Of a stretch of DNA of 64,000 nt, positions 52,822 to 61,298 are shown piece by piece. Source of the stretch: Paracoccus wurundjeri (GTDB taxonomy: Bacteria; Pseudomonadota; Alphaproteobacteria; Rhodobacterales; Rhodobacteraceae); the NCBI RefSeq assembly GCF_030678915.1, contig NZ_JAUUTZ010000007.1, forward strand, positions 62,001 through 126,000. Reading direction: 5' to 3'. Position numbers and translations under genes: made by a program. The notes beneath the pieces are model-generated. The model did not search any database and had not been told where the DNA came from. It saw only the letters and a program-made list of their open reading frames with translations. The stretch's first letter is position 1, and each line of letters starts with the position of its first letter.

Positions 52822-54470
52822 GGCACGATCTCTGTAGTTTGACCTGCGGTAGCTGATACCCAAGCTGAGCGTACCCAGCCCCAGACTGCCTCCAGCGCCG
52901 AAATTAAAAGTCTGCCAGAAAACCGTAACAAGCCGGCCAAGCCTTGCCTGATACGAAAAAATTCAAATACGAATGCGATTACCACCCCAACAAGAATTGA
53001 AACACCCGCTATCGTCAACGCGAGTGTAAGTCCCGTCATAACGATTGGAGCGCTCGCAACAATTAGCACAGAAACGATTGCAGTTATTACAGAGGTCACA
53101 ATGACCATTCCTAATCGCGCGATGAGATCCACCCAATCTTCCGTTTCGGATTCCAACCATGTCTTGATTTCGATGATGCCTCCGACCGCGATAAACGCCC
53201 GATTTACTCCCCCTCGCAACGCAGCGGCACCTGCTCCGCGCCACGATGGCGCGCTACCCTGTGCAGCGTAATCTATAACCCTCATCTGTTCGCCGGTATA
53301 TCTTGCGCGGGTCAAGTGGGCACGCAGTGATGCTTTGCCGCTGAAGATAATGGTCTTCGTTCCGTTTGGGGATGTTCTTATCTCAAAATTATTATTGACG
53401 ATTTCACGCCAAAAGCCGCGCAGCATAGCAGCCCATTCGCGGAACGTAGGTTGGGTGGCCAGCAAATGCTGCGCTGTTCGGCGGGATCTTGTTTGTAGGA
53501 AACTTTTATTCAGATCCGCCAGAAACTGTGCGCTTAGGGCTGACGTTGAAACAGCAGCCGCTGTCAGGCCCTGAAGCGCCGTTTGTTGCGCGGCGTTGCG
53601 AGAAGCTTCGACGTTTTTTGGGGCTCGCACTTGCTCCAGATAGTCTCCCCAGGCAACTTCGAATGCCATGCTGATACATGCTGCCAATGACACTTCTTGA
53701 TCAGCGGTGACTTGGGTTAGCGAATAACTCCCATCAGGCATTCCGGACGCAGGGCAGTTTTCCGCCAAAGCGACGGCGAAAACTCCTTCTCCTCTCCCCT
53801 GTTCCCTGCGGCTGATTTCGTCTTGTACAATAGCGCGATAACGTTCTGTTCGCTCGGTCAAGATGCCTGCCGCGCGGGGACTGAGTTGACTTCGGCTCAG
53901 CACATTATTCAGGCGACGATCAAGATCTCCGCTATACCGTATCAGATCTGATGTATGGAAAAGCGGGTTTTCATCAAAATGCGATTGAAAACCCATGTCG
54001 CCATGAGCTTGATACATAGCCATCCAATCATCAGGACTTGTTTCTCTGAGCGCGCCGACTTCACCTTCACTCATGAATCTCCACTTGGCGTACTGAGCCG
54101 CGGCAAGTGCGCCACGCGGATAAAACTGAGCTGGCGGAAGGGATTCGATTTCGTCAGTCTCAATTGCCAGACCTGCCTTAAGCTGTTCGGGAGCACTCAC
54201 TTGATATTCCGCAAGATCTCGTATTACGGTGTGGGACTGCCCTTGAATCGAGAAGCGAAGCTCATTTGTAGTGCCTTCAGCCGTGTTCTGACGGCGATAT
54301 TCCTCCATCACGGGCAGAACCGGCGTTTGCTTGCCGTTCACGCTGGCGGAAAATTGAAGCCGGTTCTGGACCTCCGGCGTCATGTCCGCAAAGAACAAAT
54401 TCCCCTGCTGGCAAGGTAAGCAAGGATCATCAATCGCTTGCGTATCTGAAAATTCGCTCTCTTCAATCAT
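52818..54470 (-). CDS. Putative T6SS-type effector with C-terminal membrane-hairpin toxin domain
   Basis: A 550-residue protein without a signal peptide. It has an N-terminal CLPC pair (residues 17-20), a mostly helical middle region (~120-350), and a C-terminal module that contains KASLRAHLTRARYTGEQ (379-395), WLESETEDWVDLIARLG (438-454), two hydrophobic segments (~455-475 and ~478-504) and an amphipathic end. It is encoded between a DUF4123 chaperone and a membrane immunity candidate, both with ATGA overlaps, the standard layout for chaperone-delivered T6SS effectors. The hairpin suggests membrane pore formation, as in VasX or colicins, but no homology to these is visible by eye. Its last ~190 residues are duplicated downstream. 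Confidence 0.65.
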   Translation of the reverse strand: MIEESEFSDTQAIDDPCLPCQQGNLFFADMTPEVQNRLQFSASVNGKQTPVLPVMEEYRRQNTAEGTTNELRFSIQGQSHTVIRDLAEYQVSAPEQLKAGLAIETDEIESLPPAQFYPRGALAAAQYAKWRFMSEGEVGALRETSPDDWMAMYQAHGDMGFQSHFDENPLFHTSDLIRYSGDLDRRLNNVLSRSQLSPRAAGILTERTERYRAIVQDEISRREQGRGEGVFAVALAENCPASGMPDGSYSLTQVTADQEVSLAACISMAFEVAWGDYLEQVRAPKNVEASRNAAQQTALQGLTAAAVSTSALSAQFLADLNKSFLQTRSRRTAQHLLATQPTFREWAAMLRGFWREIVNNNFEIRTSPNGTKTIIFSGKASLRAHLTRARYTGEQMRVIDYAAQGSAPSWRGAGAAALRGGVNRAFIAVGGIIEIKTWLESETEDWVDLIARLGMVIVTSVITAIVSVLIVASAPIVMTGLTLALTIAGVSILVGVVIAFVFEFFRIRQGLAGLLRFSGRLLISALEAVWGWVRSAWVSATAGQTTEIVP

Positions 54471-55579
54471 GATCTCAGACGCCTTTTTTCTTGATCAACC
54501 AACAGGATAATCTCTTTGACCTTGTCAATCTCGTGTTTAGTGGAGCGTAATGCCTGCTCCATTCTTGGATTATCTCCTAGCGGCTTTCTGTGCAGGAGAG
54601 AAGCGAAGGCGAAACCCGCAACGCCACGTTCAGAGCGGATGCTGTATTGGCTTGCCTGAGTGATCAGCACTTTCACAAGCTCTTTCTGGCGCTCTTCGTT
54701 CAATCCGGCATAAGCTGCGTTTTGCCTGATAAGGTAACTGCGCAGGCGACGCTCATACTGATCTGTTTTACCTTGGCGATGCGCTGCACGTTCATATTCT
54801 TCGTAGACGAATGGTGCATTAGGTCGCTTATCGGTGCCGGGAAGCACCGGTGTAAATATATTCAACACCTTCATTTCAGCATCTGGGATGAGAACCGATA
54901 AAGGTCGTCTCTCTGCGTAAAACCAGCGCAGGACTCGGTCTTGATCATTTCGGATATATCGGAAATAGCTGTTGGCCGGCTGGCTTTCCCAGAATCTGAA
55001 ATAGAACCACTTCCCGTTTTCATCCTGCACGCGGGTAAATTTGCGGAAGTGCTTTCGAATGTCATCTAATCCGGCGCGTGAGCGAATGTAGATCCCCAGC
55101 TCTTGATCCCACAGCCCGTTGATTCCTTCTGGTCCGGTGAACAGGCGGCGGGTGAAATCATTCCCTTCCTCCAGCCTCACAATCCATGGCGCAACATTCT
55201 TCAACTTGTCGTAGGATTTGCCCTTGAACAGGCAGCGATGCTCCAGCCCGCTCGCCCCTAGCAGTTCCGGCAGGTTCACGATTTTGGCCGCATCGAGAAT
55301 GGCGTAAGTCTGCATCGGCGGAACGGCAGCAGGATCGCCACCCGCTGCCTCAATCTCGGCGCCCGTTGGGTTGGGCTGATCGAACAGCGTCCCGTGCAAA
55401 CTATCGGGGACGGTTTTCTTCGGCTGCACACCGAATTGCCGGTCCATTGGTTCGACATTTCCGATACGCGCGATCTGCAAAGGCGAGTGCCTCACATCCT
55501 TGGCTTTCCGTTCGGAGACAAATCCGTCTTCCAGCACCTGCCAGGGATCGAACTCATTACTGCTATCGGTCTCAATCAT
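54467..55579 (-). CDS. DUF4123 protein (T6SS effector chaperone type)
   Basis: A 370-residue protein with a DUF4123 domain at ~92-215: YAILDAAK, LLGASGLEHRCLFKG, NVAPWIVRLEEGNDFTRRLF, and YIRSRAGLDDIRKHFRKFTRV followed by FYFRFWE. In Vibrio, Agrobacterium and Aeromonas, DUF4123 proteins (Tap-1/TEC) load effectors onto VgrG. There are ~90 additional N-terminal and ~155 C-terminal residues of helical character. It overlaps the effector start by ATGA. The window has no vgrG, so the delivery machine must be encoded elsewhere. The ATG at 55579 has only a weak ribosome site. Confidence 0.8.
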   Translation of the reverse strand: MIETDSSNEFDPWQVLEDGFVSERKAKDVRHSPLQIARIGNVEPMDRQFGVQPKKTVPDSLHGTLFDQPNPTGAEIEAAGGDPAAVPPMQTYAILDAAKIVNLPELLGASGLEHRCLFKGKSYDKLKNVAPWIVRLEEGNDFTRRLFTGPEGINGLWDQELGIYIRSRAGLDDIRKHFRKFTRVQDENGKWFYFRFWESQPANSYFRYIRNDQDRVLRWFYAERRPLSVLIPDAEMKVLNIFTPVLPGTDKRPNAPFVYEEYERAAHRQGKTDQYERRLRSYLIRQNAAYAGLNEERQKELVKVLITQASQYSIRSERGVAGFAFASLLHRKPLGDNPRMEQALRSTKHEIDKVKEIILLVDQEKRRLRS

Positions 55580-55801
55580 GCTGGAAATCTACAGCTTCAC
55601 GTATCGAAGTCGAGTCCCCCTATTTCTATTATGAACGTGCAGGACTATTGGGCCGAACACACGCAGCATCTCAGGTTCCCGGGCATGTGAAGCTGATCGT
55701 GTTGCTGCGGCAGCGCACTTCTTCCAAGGTATTTACAACCTTGTCTATGAGGGCCAAGCATCTCAACACGCGTAATCAACGTTGCCGCTACTTCTTACAG
55801 A
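55580..55801. other. Leader region of the effector operon
   Basis: Holds no supported gene. Short frames (one giving FFQGIYNLVYEG on the plus strand) look like decayed coding sequence but cannot be identified. The operon promoter should lie here. Confidence 0.4.
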
Positions 55802-55851
55802 AGGGCTATAGCATAAACGTAGTGATCATCACCATCGGTCGTGGCCCGCCA
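55802..55851 (+). repeat. Repeat copy 3: right edge of the island
   Basis: Matches 49897-49946 at 44 of 50 positions, including an unbroken AAACGTAGTGATCATC. After CCGCCA the sequence runs into the dacB 3' end with no further match, so this is the likely right boundary. Confidence 0.6.
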
Positions 55852-55875
55852 CTTCCAACTGAAAACGCGACACAT

Positions 55876-57315
55876 TCAAGCGAAGCGCATAATCCAATTC
55901 TCGATCAGATCATACTGAACCCGCTTGGCTTTCCGGGTCCAGCCGATTACGCCGGAGGGAAGGTCCTGCCCTTGTGTTGCTGCGTGCCGGTCCGGGTCAG
56001 AACAGAGAATCGCGAAAGCCAGCCTGCGACCGGAAGGCGTCGTCGCAAATCCCGCCAGATTCGAGACGAAATTGAGCGTCCCGGTCTTGGCGAATACCTC
56101 TGCCTTAGGCTTCGTATCCGTCTTCACGGATTCGGCCAACGGATCATGTTTGAGAAAATCCTGAAGTTTCGCGTCCAGTCCCGGGCCAGCCATGAGCCTT
56201 GTCATGGCTGCCGCGGTGACCCTGCTATCCGCGGACAGGCCGGAATGATCCGCCAGCGTCATGTCCGCGGGCTGGATCCGGGTTTCCACCCATTGCCGCA
56301 TCAACTTCGCCGAGCTTTTCAGATCGGGTGCGGAACTGGCATGAAGGCCGATCACCTCGGCGGTCAGGTTGGTCGAATAATACAGCATATCCCTGACGAT
56401 TTCGCCGAGTGGCGGGCTTTCATGGCTGGCGATCTCTTCACCTGCCGGAATATCCTGGATCACTTCGGGGGAAGGCAGAACCAAGCCACTGGCGCGGCAC
56501 AAGGTTTGGAACACATCGCCGGCATATAGTTCGGGCCGGCGCACAGGCAGCCAGCGACTCCCCGCCTGCCCCATGGCCGAACGGTCAACGGTCCAAATTT
56601 CATGGTCTCCGTCAAAGCGATAGCTGAACAGATCCGATTGTGCGGCAGCTTGGGCGGTAACGGTATAGGCACGTGGCGAGTTTCTGGCGGCGCGCGCCTC
56701 CAGAGACATCTGATAATCGCCATTCGCCCGGCGCCAGCCAAGATGCACGCGGTTGAAATTCAGGATCATCCCCGAGAGCGCCGGATTATAGGCGAGATGA
56801 TCTTCTTGTGGCGGCGCGATCTCTTCGATCCGCGGCAAGGCGCCTCCCCAGACCGCAAATCGCTGGGGCGATGTAACCCCGGCCTTAGTCAGGTCACCCG
56901 CAAGACCGGCCAGATCGTCACTGGAAAGAACCGGATCTCCGCCTCCGGCCAGTATCAGCATACCGTCCGAGCGCAGTACGCGAGTGCGAAACCGATGCGA
57001 TGCACCCAGACGGTCAAGCGCATAAAGCGCGGTTATGGTCTTGAGCGTACTGGCAGGAGGAACGGGTACCGCGCCCTCGTATTCCTCAAGCATCTGTCCG
57101 GCAGCCGGATCAAAAAGCGCATAACGGACCCGCCCCGGCAGGTCTGCGGCTGCGATAACTGCCCGGCTATCCGGCAGCGGCTTGACGGGTGGCCTTGCGG
57201 CAAGCCCCTGCCTCGGGATCGCTTTGACCTCAACGTCCTGCGCAAAGGCGCCTTGCGCCGTCAGTCCAAGAGCGACGGCACTCTGAAGCAACTCGCGTCG
57301 TGAATACCGTCTCAT
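55876..57315 (-). CDS. dacB: D-alanyl-D-alanine carboxypeptidase/endopeptidase (PBP4, DacB)
   Basis: Low-molecular-weight class C penicillin-binding protein that trims or opens peptidoglycan cross-links in the periplasm. The 479-residue protein has a twin-arginine-like leader (SRRELLQ), the active-site Ser89 and Lys92 in PASTLK, the SxN motif in YYSTNLTAE and AKTGTL near the C-terminus. The start overlaps the nadD stop by ATGA. The gene appears complete although the island ends about 20 bp past its stop. Confidence 0.93.
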   Translation of the reverse strand: MRRYSRRELLQSAVALGLTAQGAFAQDVEVKAIPRQGLAARPPVKPLPDSRAVIAAADLPGRVRYALFDPAAGQMLEEYEGAVPVPPASTLKTITALYALDRLGASHRFRTRVLRSDGMLILAGGGDPVLSSDDLAGLAGDLTKAGVTSPQRFAVWGGALPRIEEIAPPQEDHLAYNPALSGMILNFNRVHLGWRRANGDYQMSLEARAARNSPRAYTVTAQAAAQSDLFSYRFDGDHEIWTVDRSAMGQAGSRWLPVRRPELYAGDVFQTLCRASGLVLPSPEVIQDIPAGEEIASHESPPLGEIVRDMLYYSTNLTAEVIGLHASSAPDLKSSAKLMRQWVETRIQPADMTLADHSGLSADSRVTAAAMTRLMAGPGLDAKLQDFLKHDPLAESVKTDTKPKAEVFAKTGTLNFVSNLAGFATTPSGRRLAFAILCSDPDRHAATQGQDLPSGVIGWTRKAKRVQYDLIENWIMRFA

Positions 57316-57926
57316 CCTGTTTCCTCAGTTTGCGGGCTGCGCCCCAGCCGGATAAGTGTCGACGACAAATGCGACATCGGCAAATTCGCCAGAACCCAGG
57401 CAGGTGTATTCATGACCGGCAACAGGCGGGCATTCGTCTCGGGCAGCCGCCACCGGCGTAATATCCGCGCAGTCCGGGATCTTCGTGCGGCCAGACGCGA
57501 TCCCGGCCGCGCCAGCACTCCCAGCGGGACACGCTGCGCGATTTCGTTCCAGCGATCCCAGCGATCGAATTGCACCAGATTGTCCGAACCCATCAGCCAG
57601 ACGAAATGCACGCCCGGACATTGCCGTTGCAGCGCCGCGATCGTGTCCACGGTCAGCCGGGTTCCCAGCTGGGCCTCGATATCGGTTATATCCACCTTCG
57701 GATGACGCATGAGTTGCCGAGCCATGTCGATCCGCGCATCGATCGGTGCAGGGCCTTGCGTCTTGAGCGGATTTCCGGGGCTGACCAGCCACCATACCCG
57801 ATCAAGCCCAAACCGGCACAGGGCGTTTTCGGTGATATGGACATGTCCATCATGGGCCGGATCGAAAGATCCGCCCAACAGGCCGATACGCATTCCCGGC
57901 AAGACAAGGGGCGTTTTTGCGATCAT
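57312..57926 (-). CDS. nadD: Nicotinate-nucleotide adenylyltransferase NadD
   Basis: Adenylates nicotinate mononucleotide in NAD synthesis. The 204-residue protein has the nucleotidyltransferase motif [20 protein letters not shown], and the C-terminal LSSTLIR. An alternative start at 57893 (MRIGLLGG) would remove 11 residues. It overlaps dacB by four bases. Confidence 0.93.
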   Translation of the reverse strand: MIAKTPLVLPGMRIGLLGGSFDPAHDGHVHITENALCRFGLDRVWWLVSPGNPLKTQGPAPIDARIDMARQLMRHPKVDITDIEAQLGTRLTVDTIAALQRQCPGVHFVWLMGSDNLVQFDRWDRWNEIAQRVPLGVLARPGSRLAARRSRTARILRRWRLPETNARLLPVMNTPAWVLANLPMSHLSSTLIRLGRSPQTEETG

Positions 57927-57983
57927 CCGCTCGATTTATCCAATCGGACGGGTAATGCCAACGCAGGATCTTGTCGGCGGCCA

Positions 57984-59591
57984 CTATTGCCAGATCGTTC
58001 CGCCATGCGGTCGAAGGTAAGGATTTTCGGATAGGTTCAGTACCGTGACCTGCCCGCCGCCACTTCGCTTTGAACCGTCAAGCGCCGCCTCGGCATCCGA
58101 CAGCATTGCTTCGAGATTTCGACCAGGGTTGACACTCGACATGACAATACCCCAATTGGCGGCGACGTGACAGTAAGACTCCCCGCAAGGAACAGGCTTT
58201 GCAATGGCCGAGGCAATACGCTCGCATAGTGCCCGTGCCTGCATTCCGTCGTGAATATTGGGCAGGATCAATGCGATCCGGTTCCATTCCAGCCTTGCCG
58301 CGATATCGCCCTTGGCCATCGCATCGCCGATGATCCGCCCAACCCGCGCAATGATCCGATGACCTGCCGCGTGGCCATAAAATTCTACCATTTCATCAAG
58401 ATATTCCAGTTCCAGCAGCGCCAGCGCAAAACCGTATTCCCTTTTCAGGTCGCTGCCCGGCATGCCGGGAAATGCTTTTTCGAAGCCTTGAAAGTTCAGC
58501 AATCCGGTCAATGGATCCATCATTGCGCGGTTATCTGCGTTCTGTTGCGCCCGGTGACAATCCTGTTCCAGTCGCCGCAAATTCCGCATGACTGCAAGAT
58601 TGGCGTCATGTAAAAAAACCAGCTCTGATGCGAGGCTGGAGGCCGGAAAATCGGAAATGTCCAGTTGCAGCTTCTTTATCGCATCGGGCAGCCCCGCCCC
58701 AAAGCTTAAATCCAGAAGAAACCGATCCGCCCCGATCCGGACCGGGTGAGCATATAATGTGATCTGCGCAGATCCGTTCAGGCGAAGTTCCAATCGAAGA
58801 TCACGCCGAGCGGCATCATCCAGAACCCCCACCGCCAAGCCGGCGCAAACCGGATGGATGACCGTAAAGACCTCGTCCAGGTTGCTGGCATGGGCGGGCA
58901 GGAACTTCCGTGAAGTCGGCCCCGCGCCCAACAGGTTTCCCTGCCCGTCCACGATAAGATGCATTGGCAGCAATATCGAGATAGCGTCGTCGCTTATGGT
59001 GAACGAAGCTGTTTTCAATTCGTCCTTCATGGCGTTTGCACCTTCATAATTGCCGTCATTGCAACCCATGGCCGAAATTGCGGGCCGCGCATCGCCCAAC
59101 CGGATTTCCACGTGGTTTTCACCTGCAACGATCCCGGCATCTGCGCCGTAATCCTTTGCCATCACGCGCAGTATTCCGGCCAGAAGATCGCTCCATCCAC
59201 CCCGGCCCGGCGGAAGTTCCACGGATACCGCCTTGCCCCCAGCACCGTGGACCCGCAGTTGGGGAACGGCGGCTTCGTTCAATACCAGACTCACGCGATC
59301 CGGAAGCATGCCAAGATTGGCCAGAAACTCGCTGAAATCGCGCCCCATGACGCGCAGCGCGTTCCGAACCGGTTCTATACGCGCGATCCATTCGCCAAAA
59401 TCGCCGAATATTTCGGTCTCCGGCTTCCCCAGCAGATGTGCGACCTTGGAAATCAATGCGATACCGTCACGGGCCGAGAAGGATGAGAAATGACAGTCGG
59501 CTTCCATGGCTGAATAGGCAGAATCCAAAAACTGCCGACCGTGATTTTGTCGCATATAGGATTCGATAGAGTGTCGGACCAGCCAGTTCAT
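57984..59591 (-). CDS. HNOB-PAS-GGDEF protein with degenerate heme and GGDEF motifs
   Basis: A 535-residue cytoplasmic protein. The N-terminal ~170 residues have the length and pattern of an H-NOX/HNOB domain (MNWLVRHSIESYMRQNHG; FGEWIA; DFSEFLANLGMLPDRVSL). Residues ~196-320 resemble the HNOBA/PAS domain that follows HNOB (LLPMHLIVDGQGNLLGAG). The C-terminal part is a GGDEF fold starting DPLTGLLN (359-366). The proximal heme histidine region appears to read LPDRVSL without His, YxSxR is not found, and the GGDEF site reads EWNRI (435-439). It therefore probably neither binds heme in the usual way nor makes c-di-GMP. GGAGA supports the ATG at 59591. Confidence 0.78.
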   Translation of the reverse strand: MNWLVRHSIESYMRQNHGRQFLDSAYSAMEADCHFSSFSARDGIALISKVAHLLGKPETEIFGDFGEWIARIEPVRNALRVMGRDFSEFLANLGMLPDRVSLVLNEAAVPQLRVHGAGGKAVSVELPPGRGGWSDLLAGILRVMAKDYGADAGIVAGENHVEIRLGDARPAISAMGCNDGNYEGANAMKDELKTASFTISDDAISILLPMHLIVDGQGNLLGAGPTSRKFLPAHASNLDEVFTVIHPVCAGLAVGVLDDAARRDLRLELRLNGSAQITLYAHPVRIGADRFLLDLSFGAGLPDAIKKLQLDISDFPASSLASELVFLHDANLAVMRNLRRLEQDCHRAQQNADNRAMMDPLTGLLNFQGFEKAFPGMPGSDLKREYGFALALLELEYLDEMVEFYGHAAGHRIIARVGRIIGDAMAKGDIAARLEWNRIALILPNIHDGMQARALCERIASAIAKPVPCGESYCHVAANWGIVMSSVNPGRNLEAMLSDAEAALDGSKRSGGGQVTVLNLSENPYLRPHGGTIWQ

Positions 59592-59659
59592 GAATATCTC
59601 CGCTGGAACGATCAATAATCCCTATCTGTAAAGGAAGTACGAAAGGCGACGCCTAAAAC

Positions 59660-59950
59660 TCAGTCCGGCTCCCAACCGAAAGTGCCCGGCCCGCCAATCA
59701 CCGTACGAGCAGCCAGAACTTCCTCGGGGCGGATGCCGATCGCCTGGGAAAAATCCAGTACCCGGCGATCATCTTCCAGCAGGAAATCAAGCAAATGTGC
59801 ATGAAAATCCGGGCTTTCGGCCGCCTTGCGCAATGTTTCGGGATCAAGGCCGCTGCTGGTGAATAATGCAGATACCAGTTCGGGGCGGGCGGCGATATGG
59901 GACAGGGCCTGCAACGCAAGCTGTTCTGCCGCTTGGATGCTATAGCTCAT
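59660..59950 (-). CDS. DUF3572 protein
   Basis: A 96-residue helical protein of the alphaproteobacterial DUF3572 family: ALQALSHIAARPELVSALFTSSGL, LLDFLLEDDRRVLDFS, and a GGPGTFGWEPD end. Function unknown. It is divergent from the DUF983 gene. Confidence 0.85.
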   Translation of the reverse strand: MSYSIQAAEQLALQALSHIAARPELVSALFTSSGLDPETLRKAAESPDFHAHLLDFLLEDDRRVLDFSQAIGIRPEEVLAARTVIGGPGTFGWEPD

Positions 59951-60080
59951 TTCTCCTCCGAAAGGTTGAGACTCTGCGGCATATCTGCACAGGTTTACTG
60001 CTAACTATGGCGGTGCCAGCGTCAAGACGTTATGTTGAGCTCAGGCTCCGACGGCCGTGCGAGCGAAGGAATATGTTGCG

Positions 60081-60506
60081 ATGACCAAAACCGATACAAA
60101 CCTGTCTGCCATACAGGAACGCCCCCTGCGTGAAGCGATGATGCGCGGGGTGAAAGGTCGTTGTCCGTCATGCGGCGAAGGCAGGCTGTTCAGTTCTTAC
60201 CTGAAAGTCGCGGATCATTGCCCGAATTGCGGCGAGGCATTGCACCATCAGCGCGCGGATGACGGGCCGGCATATCTGACGATCCTTCTGGTCTCGCATC
60301 TTGCTGCGCCGCTGCTTCTGGCCTCTTATATCGCATGGAGGCCAAGCGCGATGACAATGATCCTGACATTCGGGCTTGGAACCGTGATCCTTTCGCTTCT
60401 TCTGCTGCCGCGGATCAAGGGTGGCATGGTCGGGCTGCAATGGGCACGGCGCATGCATGGATTCAGCGAAGACCCCGGAACCGCCTCCGGCTCCCTTTCA
60501 TCATGA
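60081..60506 (+). CDS. DUF983 membrane protein with zinc ribbon
   Basis: A 141-residue protein with an N-terminal CPSCGEG-x-CPNCGE zinc ribbon (~29-55) and two membrane helices (~65-120). Function unknown. AAGGA lies upstream of the ATG at 60081. It overlaps the NUDIX gene by ATGA, so the two are co-translated. Confidence 0.85.
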   Translation: MTKTDTNLSAIQERPLREAMMRGVKGRCPSCGEGRLFSSYLKVADHCPNCGEALHHQRADDGPAYLTILLVSHLAAPLLLASYIAWRPSAMTMILTFGLGTVILSLLLLPRIKGGMVGLQWARRMHGFSEDPGTASGSLSS

Positions 60507-61198
60507 ACCAACTGGAAAATCCGCCGATCCGGGATGCCGCAACGATCATTCTGGTCAGGCGTGATGAAAGCGGCAGTTCTGTCCTGATGGGAATGCGCGG
60601 TGCGAAGGCGGCCTTCATGCCCTCAAAATACGTTTTCCCGGGCGGTGCGGTCGATCACGAAGACGCGGCAAGCCCCCTTGCCCGCCCGATTGGCGAACTG
60701 CACCGGCAGCGCCTTGTTGCCGAACCGCGCGAAGGCATATCACCGGATCCGCATGCCATTTCCGCCGCCGCCCTACGCGAGTTGGCCGAGGAAACCGGAC
60801 TGCTGATTGGCTTGCAGGACGGCCCGCAAAGCGCATGGCCGGGATATGCCGAAACCGGCTTGAGCCCGGATGCCTCGCAATTGCATTATGTCTTCCGGGC
60901 CATTACCCCGCCCGGTCGGCCCCGGCGTTTCGACGCGCGCTTCTTTGTTGCCGATGCGCAGAGAATCAGCGGGGATCCAAATGATTTTGGCCGCGCCTGT
61001 GACGAGCTTTCGCATCTTCACTGGGTTCCGCTAGCCGAGGCGCGAGCGTTGAATCTTCCCTTCATCACGGAAGTCGTGCTGGCCGAGATTACCGAATTGA
61101 CCGGATCGGTCCCCTATCACGCGCCGCTTCCGCAGCCAGATACCGTGCCCTTCTTCGATAATCGCACCGCGTCGCCGCGCTTCGCCCAGATTGCATAA
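60503..61198 (+). CDS. NUDIX hydrolase
   Basis: A 231-residue hydrolase with a NUDIX box: the segment GGAVDHED is followed, after an insertion, by AALRELAEETGLLI, which carries the metal-binding REXXEE. The long insertion before the box is typical of the CoA-pyrophosphatase-like NUDT7/19 type, so an acyl-CoA or CoA derivative is a possible substrate. Start at 60503 overlaps the DUF983 stop. Confidence 0.87.
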   Translation: MNQLENPPIRDAATIILVRRDESGSSVLMGMRGAKAAFMPSKYVFPGGAVDHEDAASPLARPIGELHRQRLVAEPREGISPDPHAISAAALRELAEETGLLIGLQDGPQSAWPGYAETGLSPDASQLHYVFRAITPPGRPRRFDARFFVADAQRISGDPNDFGRACDELSHLHWVPLAEARALNLPFITEVVLAEITELTGSVPYHAPLPQPDTVPFFDNRTASPRFAQIA

Positions 61199-61298
61199 GG
61201 CGCCATCATTCTTTCCGGTCGAACCGGGTCGCTCGGAATGCATTTTCGTCCGGTAGCCGACAGAAGACATGCACCCCTTTGCCGGTATCGGCTCGTGT

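Noticed and set aside
55366..56529. 387-codon plus-strand frame crossing the right edge of the island
   Set aside because: It runs antisense through both the DUF4123 gene and dacB and has no domain. The two real genes are clearly supported.
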